From the NCBI RefSeq assembly GCF_016595435.1, contig NZ_JAENIJ010000012.1:41675-105674 (forward strand): a stretch of 64,000 nucleotides of DNA, read 5' to 3'. The stretch is from Luteolibacter pohnpeiensis (GTDB lineage: Bacteria > Verrucomicrobiota > Verrucomicrobiia > Verrucomicrobiales > Akkermansiaceae). The notes under the pieces are model-generated. The model was not told the origin of the DNA and made no database searches. It saw nothing but the letters and a program-made list of their open reading frames with translations. The position numbers were made by a program, and so were the translations under genes. Positions 35,153-43,525 of this stretch are shown one piece after another (positions within the stretch are counted from its first letter, which is position 1; each line of letters opens with the position of its first letter).

Positions 35153-35565
35153 GAATTTGCAGCAGAAGTGGATTCAGCGGGATCGGGCAGAATTTCGGCC
35201 AATTCAAAATCAATCACGCAGAAGCGTCCTAGCCGGTCCGAGTAGGTGATATTTCTAGGTTCCGCATCCAGGTGGCGGACGCCGTAATCATTTTCCAGCG
35301 CGGCGAACAATCGGTCCGCTTTTTCTTTGGAGAGATTTGGGGCGGGTCGACCGCAGTTGGTGGAGACGAAGTAGTTTTCCAGCGGGTGCTCTTCCAGCAG
35401 CCGGGGGACGTAGGGGCAGCCTCGTTTTTCCAGAACTTTCAGAACTTCAACTTCTTTTGCGTAACGTTCTTCGGCATTGGTTCCACGCAGGCGTTTGTGG
35501 ACGTTGCCGTGGAAATCGATCCGGACATGAGATCGAATGCCGTCTTTAAGTGGGTCGATGGACAT
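35149..35565 (-). CDS. Very small Ser/Thr kinase-like protein
   Basis: A 138-residue protein starting at ATG 35565 (MSIDPLKDGIRSH). The strand HVRIDFHGNVHKRLRG holds a possible ATP-binding Lys, YAKEVEVLKVLEKRGCPYVPRLLE resembles helix C with its Glu, and GVRHLDAEPRNITY and CVIDFELAE match a catalytic loop (H-x-D...N) and the metal-binding DFG-like motif. This is half the size of a normal kinase: almost nothing follows the DFE motif, so the activation segment and most of the C-lobe are missing. It resembles compact atypical kinase families. Paired with the PP2C gene by an ATGA overlap. Confidence 0.75.
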   Translation of the reverse strand: MSIDPLKDGIRSHVRIDFHGNVHKRLRGTNAEERYAKEVEVLKVLEKRGCPYVPRLLEEHPLENYFVSTNCGRPAPNLSKEKADRLFAALENDYGVRHLDAEPRNITYSDRLGRFCVIDFELAEILPDPAESTSAANS

Positions 35566-35709
35566 GGGAGCTGATCGGGGGCGAAGGATCACGAAAGTTC
35601 TCAAACGCGGTTTTGTCACGCTTTTGTTGTTCGTGATTCTGCGGATTCAACTTGGCGTTTTTTCAAATGTCCTTTGCCAGAGTCGCAGTGCTCATTTATA
35701 AGTCGCGGC

Positions 35710-36144
35710 ATGTCCACTGTCGCTGAAGAATCCGCCGTGATCGCCAAAACCAAGGAGCTGTGCGCCGAAATCGCCGCGGATCCAGAATTCATCCGCTTGC
35801 AAAAGTCGGTGGAAACGTTTTTGGGCGATGATGCGGCCCGCCTCCAATATCAGAGCGTTCACCAGCGTGGTGAAGAGCTGCACCAAAAGAAACATGCGGG
35901 AATCGAGTTGAGCGACGCGGAAATCCGCGATTTCGAAGCTGCCCGCGAAACGTTGTTCCAGAACAAAATCGTTCTCAATTTCCTCCAAGCTCAAAAGGAA
36001 TTGGAAGAACTCCAGTCCGAGATTGGAAAATACGTGGGAATGACCCTCGAGCTTGGCCGTGTGCCGACCGATGAGGAAATGGAAGAAAGCCACAGTGGTG
36101 GCGGCTGCTGCGGTGGCCACGGTGGTGGTGGCTGCGGCTGCTGA
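35710..36144 (+). CDS. YlbF-family protein with Gly/Cys/His tail
   Basis: A 144-residue helical protein starting at ATG 35710 (MSTVAEESAVIAKT). The body is a Com_YlbF/YmcA-type domain: KTKELCAEIAADPEFIRLQK, then LQYQSVHQRGEELHQKKHAGIELSDAEI and the final long helix LNFLQAQKELEELQSEIGKYVGM. In Bacillus such proteins (YlbF, YmcA with YaaT) form a Y-complex that carries Fe-S clusters and affects RNase Y. The last 16 residues, GGGCCGGHGGGGCGC, contain four Cys and one His and could bind a metal or an Fe-S cluster. It is monocistronic and has a strong terminator. Confidence 0.85.
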   Translation: MSTVAEESAVIAKTKELCAEIAADPEFIRLQKSVETFLGDDAARLQYQSVHQRGEELHQKKHAGIELSDAEIRDFEAARETLFQNKIVLNFLQAQKELEELQSEIGKYVGMTLELGRVPTDEEMEESHSGGGCCGGHGGGGCGC

Positions 36145-36169
36145 TCCGATTTGCACTGAAGTTTTACCG

Positions 36170-36209
36170 CAAACCCGCCCGAGCCTCGTGTTCCGGCGGG
36201 TTTGTTTTT
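36170..36209 (+). terminator. Rho-independent terminator after the YlbF gene
   Basis: CAAACCCGCC (36170-36179) pairs with GGCGGGTTTG (36195-36204), followed by TTTTT. It lies 26 bp after the YlbF-family stop and faces the aroB stop from the other side. Confidence 0.92.
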
Positions 36210-36257
36210 GAGGGGATCAATCGACTCCGCTTGGAGTGCTCCGCTGGGAGTGAATAC

Positions 36258-37349
36258 TCAGCTCAAGGGTGTCCGCAAATGCTCCGTGGCGTCGCGCAGG
36301 TCTTGCTGAGTGATGGTTTGACTGATCACGGCAACCCCGGGTCTTTCCAATAGCACGAAACGAATTTTGCCCCCGGCAAATTTCTTATCCCGGGACAGTT
36401 TCTCCAGAACGGTGTCAGTGGAAATGGAGTCTGGCAGCACCAAGGGAAGATGGAATTTATCCAGCAGATTCAACACGGATTGGGCATGTTGGGCGTCCAA
36501 TCCTGCATATTTCTGGGACAGGAAAAGCGCCGCGCGCAGGCCGAGCGAGATTGCCTCACCATGCAGCATTTGACCGTATGGAACGGCGGCTTCGATCCCG
36601 TGGCCGATGGTGTGGCCGAAGTTCAAGAGTGCCCGTGTTCCCAAGGTTTCGAACTCGTCGGTCTCCACAATGCGGGCTTTGATGGCGATATTTCGGGCGA
36701 TCAGATCGGCCGGAACGTCACGGCTTTCCGCATCCAGCGCCGCCAGATCTGCCAGCATTTCCCCATCGCGGATGGCTGCGTGCTTGATGGCCTCGGCAAA
36801 CCCTTCGTGAAATTCCCGGTCAGGCAGGGTGCGCAGCGTTTCAGGATCGACCAGAACGAGGCGCGGTTGATGGAACGCACCGACCAGATTTTTGCCTTCC
36901 TCCACATTCACACCGGTTTTGCCGCCGACAGAGGAGTCCACTTGTGAGACGATGGTGGTCGGAATTTGCACAAACGGCACGCCACGGTAGAAAATGGCTG
37001 CCACAAACCCTGCCAGATCGCCTGTCACTCCTCCGCCCAAGGCGACGACAAGCGATTTGCGATCATGTCCAGCGCGGATCATTTTACGGCAGACCGATTC
37101 GACATGACTCATCGATTTGCTGCTTTCACCCGCAGGGATCAGGTGAAGCGAGGTTTTGTAACCAGCAGTTTCCAGCGATGAAATCAGGGTTTCTGCGTGA
37201 AACTCGGCGACATTTTCATCGCTGATCACGGCGATGTTTCCAAAGGAAATGCCTGCTTTGACAAAAGCGTCCCCGGCGCGGGATAATAACCCGTTTTCAA
37301 CGATCACCTCATAAGATCGGTCCGACAAATCCACGTGCACGGCTGGCAT
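36258..37349 (-). CDS. aroB: 3-dehydroquinate synthase
   Basis: A 363-residue NAD- and Zn-dependent enzyme, second step of the shikimate pathway. The start ATG 37349 gives MPAVHVDLSDRSYEVIV; another in-frame ATG (37361) adds four residues. Motifs: VVALGGGVTGDLAGFVAAIFYRGV, PTTIVSQVDSSVGGKTGVN, KNLVGAFHQPRLVLVDP, FHEGFAEAIKHAAI (Zn Glu region), LNFGHTIGHGIEA and LHGEAISLGLRAA with its Zn His. Full length and intact. It faces divergently from the OmpH-like gene across 89 bp that must hold both promoters. Confidence 0.96.
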   Translation of the reverse strand: MPAVHVDLSDRSYEVIVENGLLSRAGDAFVKAGISFGNIAVISDENVAEFHAETLISSLETAGYKTSLHLIPAGESSKSMSHVESVCRKMIRAGHDRKSLVVALGGGVTGDLAGFVAAIFYRGVPFVQIPTTIVSQVDSSVGGKTGVNVEEGKNLVGAFHQPRLVLVDPETLRTLPDREFHEGFAEAIKHAAIRDGEMLADLAALDAESRDVPADLIARNIAIKARIVETDEFETLGTRALLNFGHTIGHGIEAAVPYGQMLHGEAISLGLRAALFLSQKYAGLDAQHAQSVLNLLDKFHLPLVLPDSISTDTVLEKLSRDKKFAGGKIRFVLLERPGVAVISQTITQQDLRDATEHLRTPLS

Positions 37350-37438
37350 GCGTAGGAGCATGAAACAAGCGCCCCACATGTCCATTCCTGATATTCGGGC
37401 ATCGACATTCAGGCTGAATTTCTCCAACTTCCCCGCGA

Positions 37439-38029
37439 ATGAAACGCCTTGCTGTACTGATTTTGACTTTTGTTTACACAATTGTTGGTGTGATGGCGGC
37501 ACCAAAGTTTGCACTTGTTCGGGTTCAAGACATTTACCGTGGACTACCGGAATCCAAGGCCTTGCAAGATGAAGTGACTCAAAAACGCGAGGACCTGATG
37601 AAAGATCAGCGAGCAATTGAACTGGGTAAGAACGTTCAGGAGCTGAAAAACCTCCAATCGCAAATTCAGAATAAAGGTGGCCCGCTGGATTTTGATGCGA
37701 CGCGGGAACTTGCCCGTAAATTTGAAAATTTGCGGCGCCAAACGGAAACGCTTCAGCACGATTTTGAGAGTTTCCGTGCTGAACGATCGAAGCAAATCAA
37801 CCGCGATATGGTAGAGGTAATGCGCAAGAACCTACAAAGAATCGCTGAGGTGTCGGCAAAAGTTGCGAAGGAACAGGGTTATGACGCAGTTTTCGACAGT
37901 TCCGGCAATACTAACACTGGTATACCGTTCATCCTCTACAGTAAAAGTGCTCCGGATTTGACCGACTTTGTCATTGCGGCCTTGCAAGATGCAAATTCTG
38001 AACCACCTGTCGAAAAAGCCAATCACTGA
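37439..38029 (+). CDS. OmpH/Skp-like periplasmic chaperone
   Basis: A 196-residue exported protein. The signal peptide (MKRLAVLILTFVYTIVGVMA) is followed by the OmpH start PKFALVRVQDIYRGLPESKALQDE, a long coiled coil (about 45-135; KREDLMKDQRAIELGKNVQELKN and FENLRRQTETLQHDFESFRAE) and the C-terminal strand QGYDAVFDSSGNTNTGIPFILYSK. Skp-type trimers hold outer-membrane proteins in the periplasm. Usually found next to bamA or lpxD; here it stands with a coiled-coil membrane protein 16 bp downstream. Confidence 0.88.
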   Translation: MKRLAVLILTFVYTIVGVMAAPKFALVRVQDIYRGLPESKALQDEVTQKREDLMKDQRAIELGKNVQELKNLQSQIQNKGGPLDFDATRELARKFENLRRQTETLQHDFESFRAERSKQINRDMVEVMRKNLQRIAEVSAKVAKEQGYDAVFDSSGNTNTGIPFILYSKSAPDLTDFVIAALQDANSEPPVEKANH

Positions 38030-38045
38030 TCTCAGTAATACCCTC

Positions 38046-38672
38046 ATGGAAAACTTCGTTACCATCCTCCTCAAGCATCCCGCTGGGCCCCAATTTCTTG
38101 GTGATACCTTCACGGAAAACCTCTACAAAGTTCTTCAAACTCCCTTCACCTGGGGTCTGCTTCTCGGTCTTTTGATCGCATTCTTCCTTTGGAAGTCCGG
38201 TTTTTCCGCTCGCCGCCACGCGGTTAAAGAATCCAAGCGGCTTGAAAACGAAGTGCGAGATCTGCAAAAGCATCTCAACACCCAATTGAAAATCAACGCT
38301 TCGGGAAATCAGAACCTGCAAGCTGAATTGGATACCCTGCGCACTCAAAACGAAACCCTGCGCGTCAATAACGCATCGCTTCAGCAAAAGCCAGGTCGCG
38401 CCGAGCAACGCTTGCTGCACATTTACGAAACCGCCATCCGCACCATGCGTGAGCAGGCACCTGGTTTCGCTCCAGCTTGGGAAAAGGCACTCCGCATTGC
38501 AGAAGCCGAAGTTGAAGCTTCCGATACCGGACTGGCCAAGCTGGTTCGCCGGGTGATGCCTGGTTTGACAAACTCCCAGGTTTCTGGAGTGAACGGCCAG
38601 ACCATCGCGATCTCATCAAGCGATAGCTACGGTGAAGCTGCAGCCGAAGGAAACGAGTCCGAGCGTTCCTGA
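38046..38672 (+). CDS. Membrane-anchored coiled-coil protein
   Basis: A 208-residue protein starting at ATG 38046 (MENFVTILLKH). One membrane helix (FTWGLLLGLLIAFFLWKSGF) is followed by a coiled coil (KESKRLENEVRDLQKHL... to about residue 115, with QNLQAELDTLRTQNETLRVNNASLQQ) and a small helical C-terminal region. No family recognised. It follows the OmpH-like chaperone closely and may be part of envelope biogenesis. Confidence 0.78.
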   Translation: MENFVTILLKHPAGPQFLGDTFTENLYKVLQTPFTWGLLLGLLIAFFLWKSGFSARRHAVKESKRLENEVRDLQKHLNTQLKINASGNQNLQAELDTLRTQNETLRVNNASLQQKPGRAEQRLLHIYETAIRTMREQAPGFAPAWEKALRIAEAEVEASDTGLAKLVRRVMPGLTNSQVSGVNGQTIAISSSDSYGEAAAEGNESERS

Positions 38673-38692
38673 TCGCGGCCATTCTCAAATTC

Positions 38693-39208
38693 TCAATCGG
38701 GGTTTTGCTGGGAAACCTTCAAAACCCCGTTCGTGAGGATTCTTGCACGTAAGCCACCGCCGAAGTTTCTTTTGAGAAAATCCTCGGCACCAGCTGCCAC
38801 AGCCTGGTCCATCCAGTAACACGGCGCGCATTCTTCGCTGCCTTGAAATTCGATCCCCTGAAACTCGAATCGTTTGCCGAGCAGGGATTTTAGATCGACT
38901 CCTGAGACCACGAGGTTTCTGCGCAATGCGCTGACATCAAATGGATTCAGGCTAAATTCATACTGCAGCGCCGCAATGGTTTCTGCCGCGATAAAGGTCA
39001 CTTGGCCTTTGTAGTCCGATTTATAGTCGAAATATCGGTCCCCGCGCAGTCCCATGCCAGCGACGCATTCGACTTCCTTGACCTCGCGGACGGGATGGTT
39101 GAGCCGACCTTTTTCATGTCGACCGCGAAAGTCGTGCCCCTCGGAGAGGTAGATCGCCAACAGCTGCGCATTTGGCGGAATTGGTTCCACTGGAAATTCC
39201 TGGTTCAT
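38693..39208 (-). CDS. MOSC-domain protein
   Basis: A 171-residue MOSC-domain protein starting at ATG 39208 (MNQEFPVEPIPPNAQ). Segments GMGLRGDRYFDYKSDYKGQVTFIAAETIAAL, FDVSALRRNLVVSGVDL and the conserved Cys region FQGSEECAPCYWMDQ match the fold of molybdenum cofactor sulfurase C-terminal domains. It would bind Moco or transfer sulfur to or from a Moco enzyme. It lies 10 bp from mobA on the same strand, which strengthens the Moco link. Confidence 0.9.
   Translation of the reverse strand: MNQEFPVEPIPPNAQLLAIYLSEGHDFRGRHEKGRLNHPVREVKEVECVAGMGLRGDRYFDYKSDYKGQVTFIAAETIAALQYEFSLNPFDVSALRRNLVVSGVDLKSLLGKRFEFQGIEFQGSEECAPCYWMDQAVAAGAEDFLKRNFGGGLRARILTNGVLKVSQQNPD
38698..38729. terminator. Hairpin inside the 3' end of the MOSC gene
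   Basis: CGGGGTTTTG (38698-38707) pairs with CAAAACCCCG (38720-38729), a perfect 10-bp stem with a 12-base loop that lies inside the last codons of the MOSC gene and 25 bp after the convergent coiled-coil gene. It may terminate either transcript; T-runs are weak. Confidence 0.55.
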
Positions 39209-39218
39209 TGGCTGGATA

Positions 39219-39848
39219 TTACGTCGAGGATCGATTTTCTGAGGTGAACGCGGACCAATCTTCCGGGGTATTCGCATTGGTTAAAGCGCCGGTAGGTGGA
39301 TCGAGTATCACGCATCGGTGATGGATCAGCAACCGTCGTAATCCGTAGTTCCCAATTTGATACGCTTGGCGGATGATTGATTTCTTCTCCCCGGGGTAAA
39401 TCGCACAAAGCGGCTCGGGCAGTTCGTTTGGCTCGCCTCGAAATGCCACGAAATCCGCGCTTAGGGTCCGGGCTTGGGTGAGGAGGTTTAGAGTTTCGAC
39501 AGTAAGTTGGGGCAAATCACAGGAGGCAACCAGCCAGTCGGCCGAATCATCGTGATTCATTGCTGCGAGAACTCCACCCATCGGCCCGATCGATGCGGAA
39601 TCCTGGTCCCGAATGATATGGGGTTGGGGAAAATCGACAAAATCACTCGGTGGCACCTGATCGGGACGGAGTGATAGATACACTTTTTCACAGCCAGCAG
39701 CGGTTAGAAGATCTGCTGTTCTCCGCGCAAGACTGCGCCCATCTGGATGACGCAGCGATGCCTTGTCCCGCCCCATGCGTAGGCTCATTCCTCCTGCAAG
39801 GACCAGGCCGAAAACTGGCTTGTCCACTGCATCAAGAAATTCGTCCAT
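39219..39848 (-). CDS. mobA: Molybdenum cofactor guanylyltransferase
   Basis: A 209-residue nucleotidyltransferase that attaches GMP to molybdopterin. The signature GLVLAGGMSLRMGRDKASL (G-x-G-x-R-M-G-x-D-K) is near the N terminus; IIRDQDSASIGPMGGVLAAM and WLVASCDLPQLT (metal-binding DLP) follow; the end has TGALTNANTPEDW. ATG 39848 is chosen (MDEFLDAVDKP); ATG 39893 would add 15 residues. Length is typical. Confidence 0.93.
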   Translation of the reverse strand: MDEFLDAVDKPVFGLVLAGGMSLRMGRDKASLRHPDGRSLARRTADLLTAAGCEKVYLSLRPDQVPPSDFVDFPQPHIIRDQDSASIGPMGGVLAAMNHDDSADWLVASCDLPQLTVETLNLLTQARTLSADFVAFRGEPNELPEPLCAIYPGEKKSIIRQAYQIGNYGLRRLLIHHRCVILDPPTGALTNANTPEDWSAFTSENRSST

Positions 39849-39990
39849 GAAGGAATTCTGACAATCGATCGAGAATTCGGCAAATTTTAACATCAAGGAA
39901 ACCGTTCATGGCAGATGTACGTGATCGGTTGTCACCAATAGGCAATCGCCTGCGGTTGTGGTTTTGGGCGGGTCCCCGCATTCTAACCGG

Positions 39991-40785
39991 ATGAAATTCA
40001 AAACCGGTTCGATTGCCGCCTGTGTTGGAATCATGGCTTTTGCCGCATCCAACGTTGCTCATTCCGCAGTGCTTTTTTCAGATACATTCGATGTTTCTGC
40101 CAATTCCAACGATGTGAACTTCGAGGCAGACACCGGGCGTGAAAGCGGTTCGCTTGCAACCCCGACTTTGGCCTACGTGCCGAATGCCAATAATGCAAAC
40201 CAGCAGGTTGGTAACGGTGATACCTTTCCTAACAGCGGCAATGCTCTTTTGCTCGCCTACAATGGTGGCGTTTACCTCGACTACGATTTTTCAACCGTGG
40301 GAACTCCAATCTCGATCACCTTTGATCGGATTGTGGCAGATGCGGTGAGCTCGGACGACACCAACTGGCTCAGCTTGAATATCCTGGCGAATACCTCGAT
40401 TACAAACCAGGTCACGAGTGCGACATTCGGCATCCTGTTCCGCGCCAACGGTGGCACCGAATTGTTCTCAAGCGGTGTGAACACAACCGGTGTTTCGGGC
40501 ACCAACACCGGGCTCGACGCCTATGCCACCTACACCGTGGTGCTTTCCGACCTTGCCGGATCTGGCTCGGCATTTGGCACCGGTGGAAGTTTGGTGACTT
40601 ACTATGAAGGAGATACTCTTTTGGGTTCGGTTGCAATCGATCAGCTCACCAATGGTTATATCGGATTCAATGCCACCAGCATCGCGGGTATCGATAACTT
40701 GGTTATCGAATCGATTCCTGAGCCGACTTCGCTTTCGTTGCTCGGGCTTGCCGGTTGCTTTGCTTTCATCCGTCGGCGGAAATAA
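39991..40785 (+). CDS. PEP-CTERM sorted secreted protein
   Basis: A 264-residue exported protein. Signal peptide (MKFKTGSIAACVGIMAFAASNVAHS), a central lectin/jelly-roll-like domain rich in Asn, Thr, Ser and Gly, and a C-terminal PEP-CTERM cassette: IPEPTSLSLLGLAGCFAFIRRRK, that is PEP, a hydrophobic helix and an Arg cluster. Such proteins are handled by exosortase and are usually surface or matrix proteins of exopolysaccharide-making bacteria. No exosortase gene is in the window. Monocistronic, with a possible terminator after it. Confidence 0.92.
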   Translation: MKFKTGSIAACVGIMAFAASNVAHSAVLFSDTFDVSANSNDVNFEADTGRESGSLATPTLAYVPNANNANQQVGNGDTFPNSGNALLLAYNGGVYLDYDFSTVGTPISITFDRIVADAVSSDDTNWLSLNILANTSITNQVTSATFGILFRANGGTELFSSGVNTTGVSGTNTGLDAYATYTVVLSDLAGSGSAFGTGGSLVTYYEGDTLLGSVAIDQLTNGYIGFNATSIAGIDNLVIESIPEPTSLSLLGLAGCFAFIRRRK

Positions 40786-40829
40786 GCAGATGGGCCAGAG
40801 GTGTGAAAATCTCTGGTGAAACCGGTTGA

Positions 40830-40851
40830 AAACCGCTGCTCCCGGCGGTTT
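40830..40851 (+). terminator. Possible terminator after the PEP-CTERM gene
   Basis: AAACCGC (40830-40836) pairs with GCGGTTT (40845-40851), loop of eight bases. It is 45 bp after the stop. There is no T-run beyond TTT, so it may be weak. Confidence 0.5.
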
Positions 40852-40928
40852 GATCTGCATGCGCGGCGCACTCGTGGCGTCGCGCTTTTTCGCATCAACG
40901 CACCCACTTCATCACCACCTTTTCTACC

Positions 40929-41576
40929 ATGTCGGCTGCACCTAATACGCTCACTTCCGAAGAAATCGCCGAGGGATTCGAACTTCTCTTCGACGGCAAA
41001 TCTCTCGAACATTTCCGCAGTTTCAAGAAGGACGAAATCGACCCGAAATGGCAGGCGATCGATGGAAATCTGGTTCTAACCGAAGGTGGGGCGGGTGATA
41101 TCATCACCAGAAAGCAGTTCGCTGATTTCGAGTTCCGATTCGAATTCAACATCTCCGTCGATGGCAATTCCGGAGTCATGTGGCGTGTTACCGAAGATTC
41201 GAAAAATACCTACGACTCTGGCCCGGAGTTTCAGATTCTCGATTCGCACTCGAAGGTGAGCTACCTCCACGAAATTTCGAAAAAGAACATCGCTGGAGCA
41301 CTTTACGACTTCCTGCCTGCCAAACCGGAAGATTTCAAGGGGCCGGATCAATGGAATGAAGGCGTTATCCGTGTTCAGGGAACCCGGATTCAATTATGGC
41401 TGAATGGTGCCGTGACCGCCGACATCGATTCGACCTCTGATTTGTGGAAGGAATTGCTCGCGAAATCGAAGTTCGCGGATTGGGAAAAATTCAACAAGAT
41501 GCCCAGTGGTTACATCGCCCTGCAGGACCACAACGACCGCGTGGCATTTCGCTCTCTCCGCATCAAGGAGCTGTGA
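40929..41576 (+). CDS. DUF1080 (3-keto-disaccharide hydrolase) protein
   Basis: A 215-residue jelly-roll protein. It starts AEGFELLFDGKSLEHFRSF, then PKWQAIDGNLVLTEGG, ITRKQFADFEFRFEFNISVDGNSGVMWRV, GPEFQILDSHSK and the end GYIALQDHNDRVAFRSLRIKEL, all typical of DUF1080. Some members hydrolyse 3-keto-glycosides, made when Gfo/Idh/MocA enzymes oxidise disaccharides. It has no clear signal peptide, unlike many relatives. A second DUF1080 domain is part of the large fusion protein at 48004-51066. Confidence 0.92.
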   Translation: MSAAPNTLTSEEIAEGFELLFDGKSLEHFRSFKKDEIDPKWQAIDGNLVLTEGGAGDIITRKQFADFEFRFEFNISVDGNSGVMWRVTEDSKNTYDSGPEFQILDSHSKVSYLHEISKKNIAGALYDFLPAKPEDFKGPDQWNEGVIRVQGTRIQLWLNGAVTADIDSTSDLWKELLAKSKFADWEKFNKMPSGYIALQDHNDRVAFRSLRIKEL

Positions 41577-41607
41577 AGTCCAATGGCCTCCTTGTTAGAA
41601 GCGCGGT

Positions 41608-41961
41608 TCACTTGAAGTAGGTGTCATCGTGCGAATAAGGAGGCGAGCAGCAGCAAAGAAAGTTCAGGGCTTCTTCTGCGTGAATTTGATGCCAGGCACC
41701 CGGTGGGATTAGAATCGCATCTCCCGGGCCAACCTGGGTTTTTTCTCCATCGATCTCCATCGTCGCGATACCACTAAGGATATAGTAGAACTCCTCGCTC
41801 TTCTTATGATAATGACGTTGCGTCGACGTTCCTTCCGGGAGGTCGGCCGCTGCCAGGCTTTGGTTCAAGACTGGAGCCGTCGTGTGGTCCAGTAGCGAGC
41901 GGATGGTAGATCCATCCTTGGTCGTGAAAGGGGTCGCATTTTGCAAGTTGCGTATTTCCAT
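41608..41961 (-). CDS. Cupin-domain protein
   Basis: A 117-residue single-domain cupin starting at ATG 41961 (MEIRNLQNATPF). The two cupin motifs are visible: HYHKKSEEFYYILSG (metal His, His, Glu) and GDAILIPPGAWHQIH (metal His). An unusual LNFLCCCSPPYSHDD follows with three consecutive Cys. Function unknown; probably a small metal-bound isomerase, dioxygenase or regulator. Confidence 0.9.
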   Translation of the reverse strand: MEIRNLQNATPFTTKDGSTIRSLLDHTTAPVLNQSLAAADLPEGTSTQRHYHKKSEEFYYILSGIATMEIDGEKTQVGPGDAILIPPGAWHQIHAEEALNFLCCCSPPYSHDDTYFK

Positions 41962-42051
41962 GGGAGGATATTCTGCCAAAGATTTTGGGGATTTACCAGC
42001 GATCAAACAGCGCTGCCACCGGTTTTCCTTTGCTGAACAACTTCCACGACA

Positions 42052-42741
42052 GTGCTCGAAATTCTATTTCAAGATGAATTCCTGGTAGCAGTCAATAAAC
42101 CGGCTGGGATGATGGTCCATCCGGGAAGGGAACCCGAGCCGCGCGAAAATATCGCGATGAAAGTTTTGCGCGATCAGCTCGGTGCCCGGGTTCATCCGAT
42201 TCATCGTCTGGATCGTCCCACCAGTGGAGTCTTGCTGTTTGCCCTGGATAAAAAGACGGCGGGGGTGGCGCAGCAGGCATTCGAAAACCGGCTTGTTAAA
42301 AAGACCTATTTGGCAGTAATCGCAGGATCTGCCCAAGAACAGTGGAGTTGTCAGGAGCCGATTCAACCATCGCCAGATGATCCACCGCAGGCTGCGGAAA
42401 CCCATTTTCGCCGAATTCTGTTTCACCCTGCCGGGATGCATCCGGCTGATCCGGAATTAGGTCTCGCTTTGATCCAAGCCCGGCCAGTCACTGGCAGATT
42501 TCATCAAATCCGTAGACATTTATTGGCTGCAGGCACACCGATTGTCGGCGATTTTCGTTACGCGGGCGAGGCACTTAGCCATCGCTTGTGCGGCATGTTT
42601 GATCTCGGAACCCGCATGCTGCTGCAGGCGTCCACCTTGGAGTTGGTTCACCCGCATTCGGGCGAAGCCCTAAAAATCACCGCTCCAATCGATGTTGATT
42701 TTTTAAAATGCTTTCCTGAAATCGAGTCTGCATTGGATTAG
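42052..42741 (+). CDS. RluA-family pseudouridine synthase, TruC-like
   Basis: A 229-residue pseudouridine synthase. Motif HPIHRLDRPTSGVLLFALDK carries the catalytic Asp; VNKPAGMMVHPG and RPVTGRFHQIRRHLLAAGTPIVGDFRYA are the other RluA-family segments. The N terminus LEILFQDEFLVAVNKPAG without an S4 domain points to the TruC group, which modifies tRNA position 65 in E. coli; the target here is not certain. The start is GTG 42052. Confidence 0.9.
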   Translation: MLEILFQDEFLVAVNKPAGMMVHPGREPEPRENIAMKVLRDQLGARVHPIHRLDRPTSGVLLFALDKKTAGVAQQAFENRLVKKTYLAVIAGSAQEQWSCQEPIQPSPDDPPQAAETHFRRILFHPAGMHPADPELGLALIQARPVTGRFHQIRRHLLAAGTPIVGDFRYAGEALSHRLCGMFDLGTRMLLQASTLELVHPHSGEALKITAPIDVDFLKCFPEIESALD

Positions 42742-42755
42742 GCGCAATCCGGGGA

Positions 42756-43505
42756 TCACGCGATGAGGCGAATTTCATCCGCTTGGAGGATGGATTCTTC
42801 GCCCCGTTCGTTTTGCAGCAAGAGCTCACCGTTGTCGCCAATTCCAGTGATCACGCCCGTTTTTGGCAAATCTCCACATCGCAAACGGACCTTTTTTCCG
42901 GTGAGAGAGCATCGGGTGCGGACATCGGAAATCATTTCTGGGAAGTCATCTCCGATTTGCGACCTACGCACTGAAAAGCGGTGGATGATCGCTGCAAATA
43001 CCTCAGCCATCGGTATTTCACGATCGCCTGCCAGTGCCAGTGAGGTCGCAATGTCGGCAACTTCCGGCGGGAAGCTGCGAGCGTTGACGTTGAGCCCAAT
43101 GCCGACGATCGCGAAATCCGGGCCGCTTTCGACCAAAATGCCGGCGACTTTCTTGCCGGAAATTTGCACATCATTTGGCCATTTGATTTGCGCGGCAATG
43201 CCTTGTGAATCAATCGCTTCAGCCACGGCCAGGCCAGCGGCCAGGGCCAATCGCGGCCATAAGTGGCGGGGTTCGCTTGGCCGCACCAAAATGGAAAAGG
43301 CCAAAGCTTCGCCGGTAGCTGAAAACCAGCTCGCCCCACGCCGACCCCGGCCATTTGTTTGTTCACGGGCCAGTAGAATCATGCCGTCCGTGGTTCCGTG
43401 CTCGGCTAGTTCACGTAAATCATCGTTGGTGGATCCGACGGAGTCACGGATCATCAAGCGGAACGGATCCGGTAGCCCAGCGGCTGCGGTGTGAAAGGGA
43501 TCCAA
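42756..43505 (-). CDS. birA: Biotin-[acetyl-CoA-carboxylase] ligase
   Basis: A 249-residue biotin ligase without the N-terminal helix-turn-helix, so it is a ligase only and not a repressor. DSVGSTNDDLRELAEHGT, EQTNGRGRRGASWFS (biotinyl-AMP loop GRGRRG), IKWPNDVQISGKKVAGILVE and VGIGLNVNAR are the hallmark motifs, followed by a C-terminal SH3-like domain. The TTG at 43505 is used because ATG 43454 would cut the first strand; an ATG start cannot be excluded. It lies 20 bp from nadC. Confidence 0.93.
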   Translation of the reverse strand: MDPFHTAAAGLPDPFRLMIRDSVGSTNDDLRELAEHGTTDGMILLAREQTNGRGRRGASWFSATGEALAFSILVRPSEPRHLWPRLALAAGLAVAEAIDSQGIAAQIKWPNDVQISGKKVAGILVESGPDFAIVGIGLNVNARSFPPEVADIATSLALAGDREIPMAEVFAAIIHRFSVRRSQIGDDFPEMISDVRTRCSLTGKKVRLRCGDLPKTGVITGIGDNGELLLQNERGEESILQADEIRLIA

Positions 43506-43525
43506 GAGCGAGGCTGGGGTGAGTG

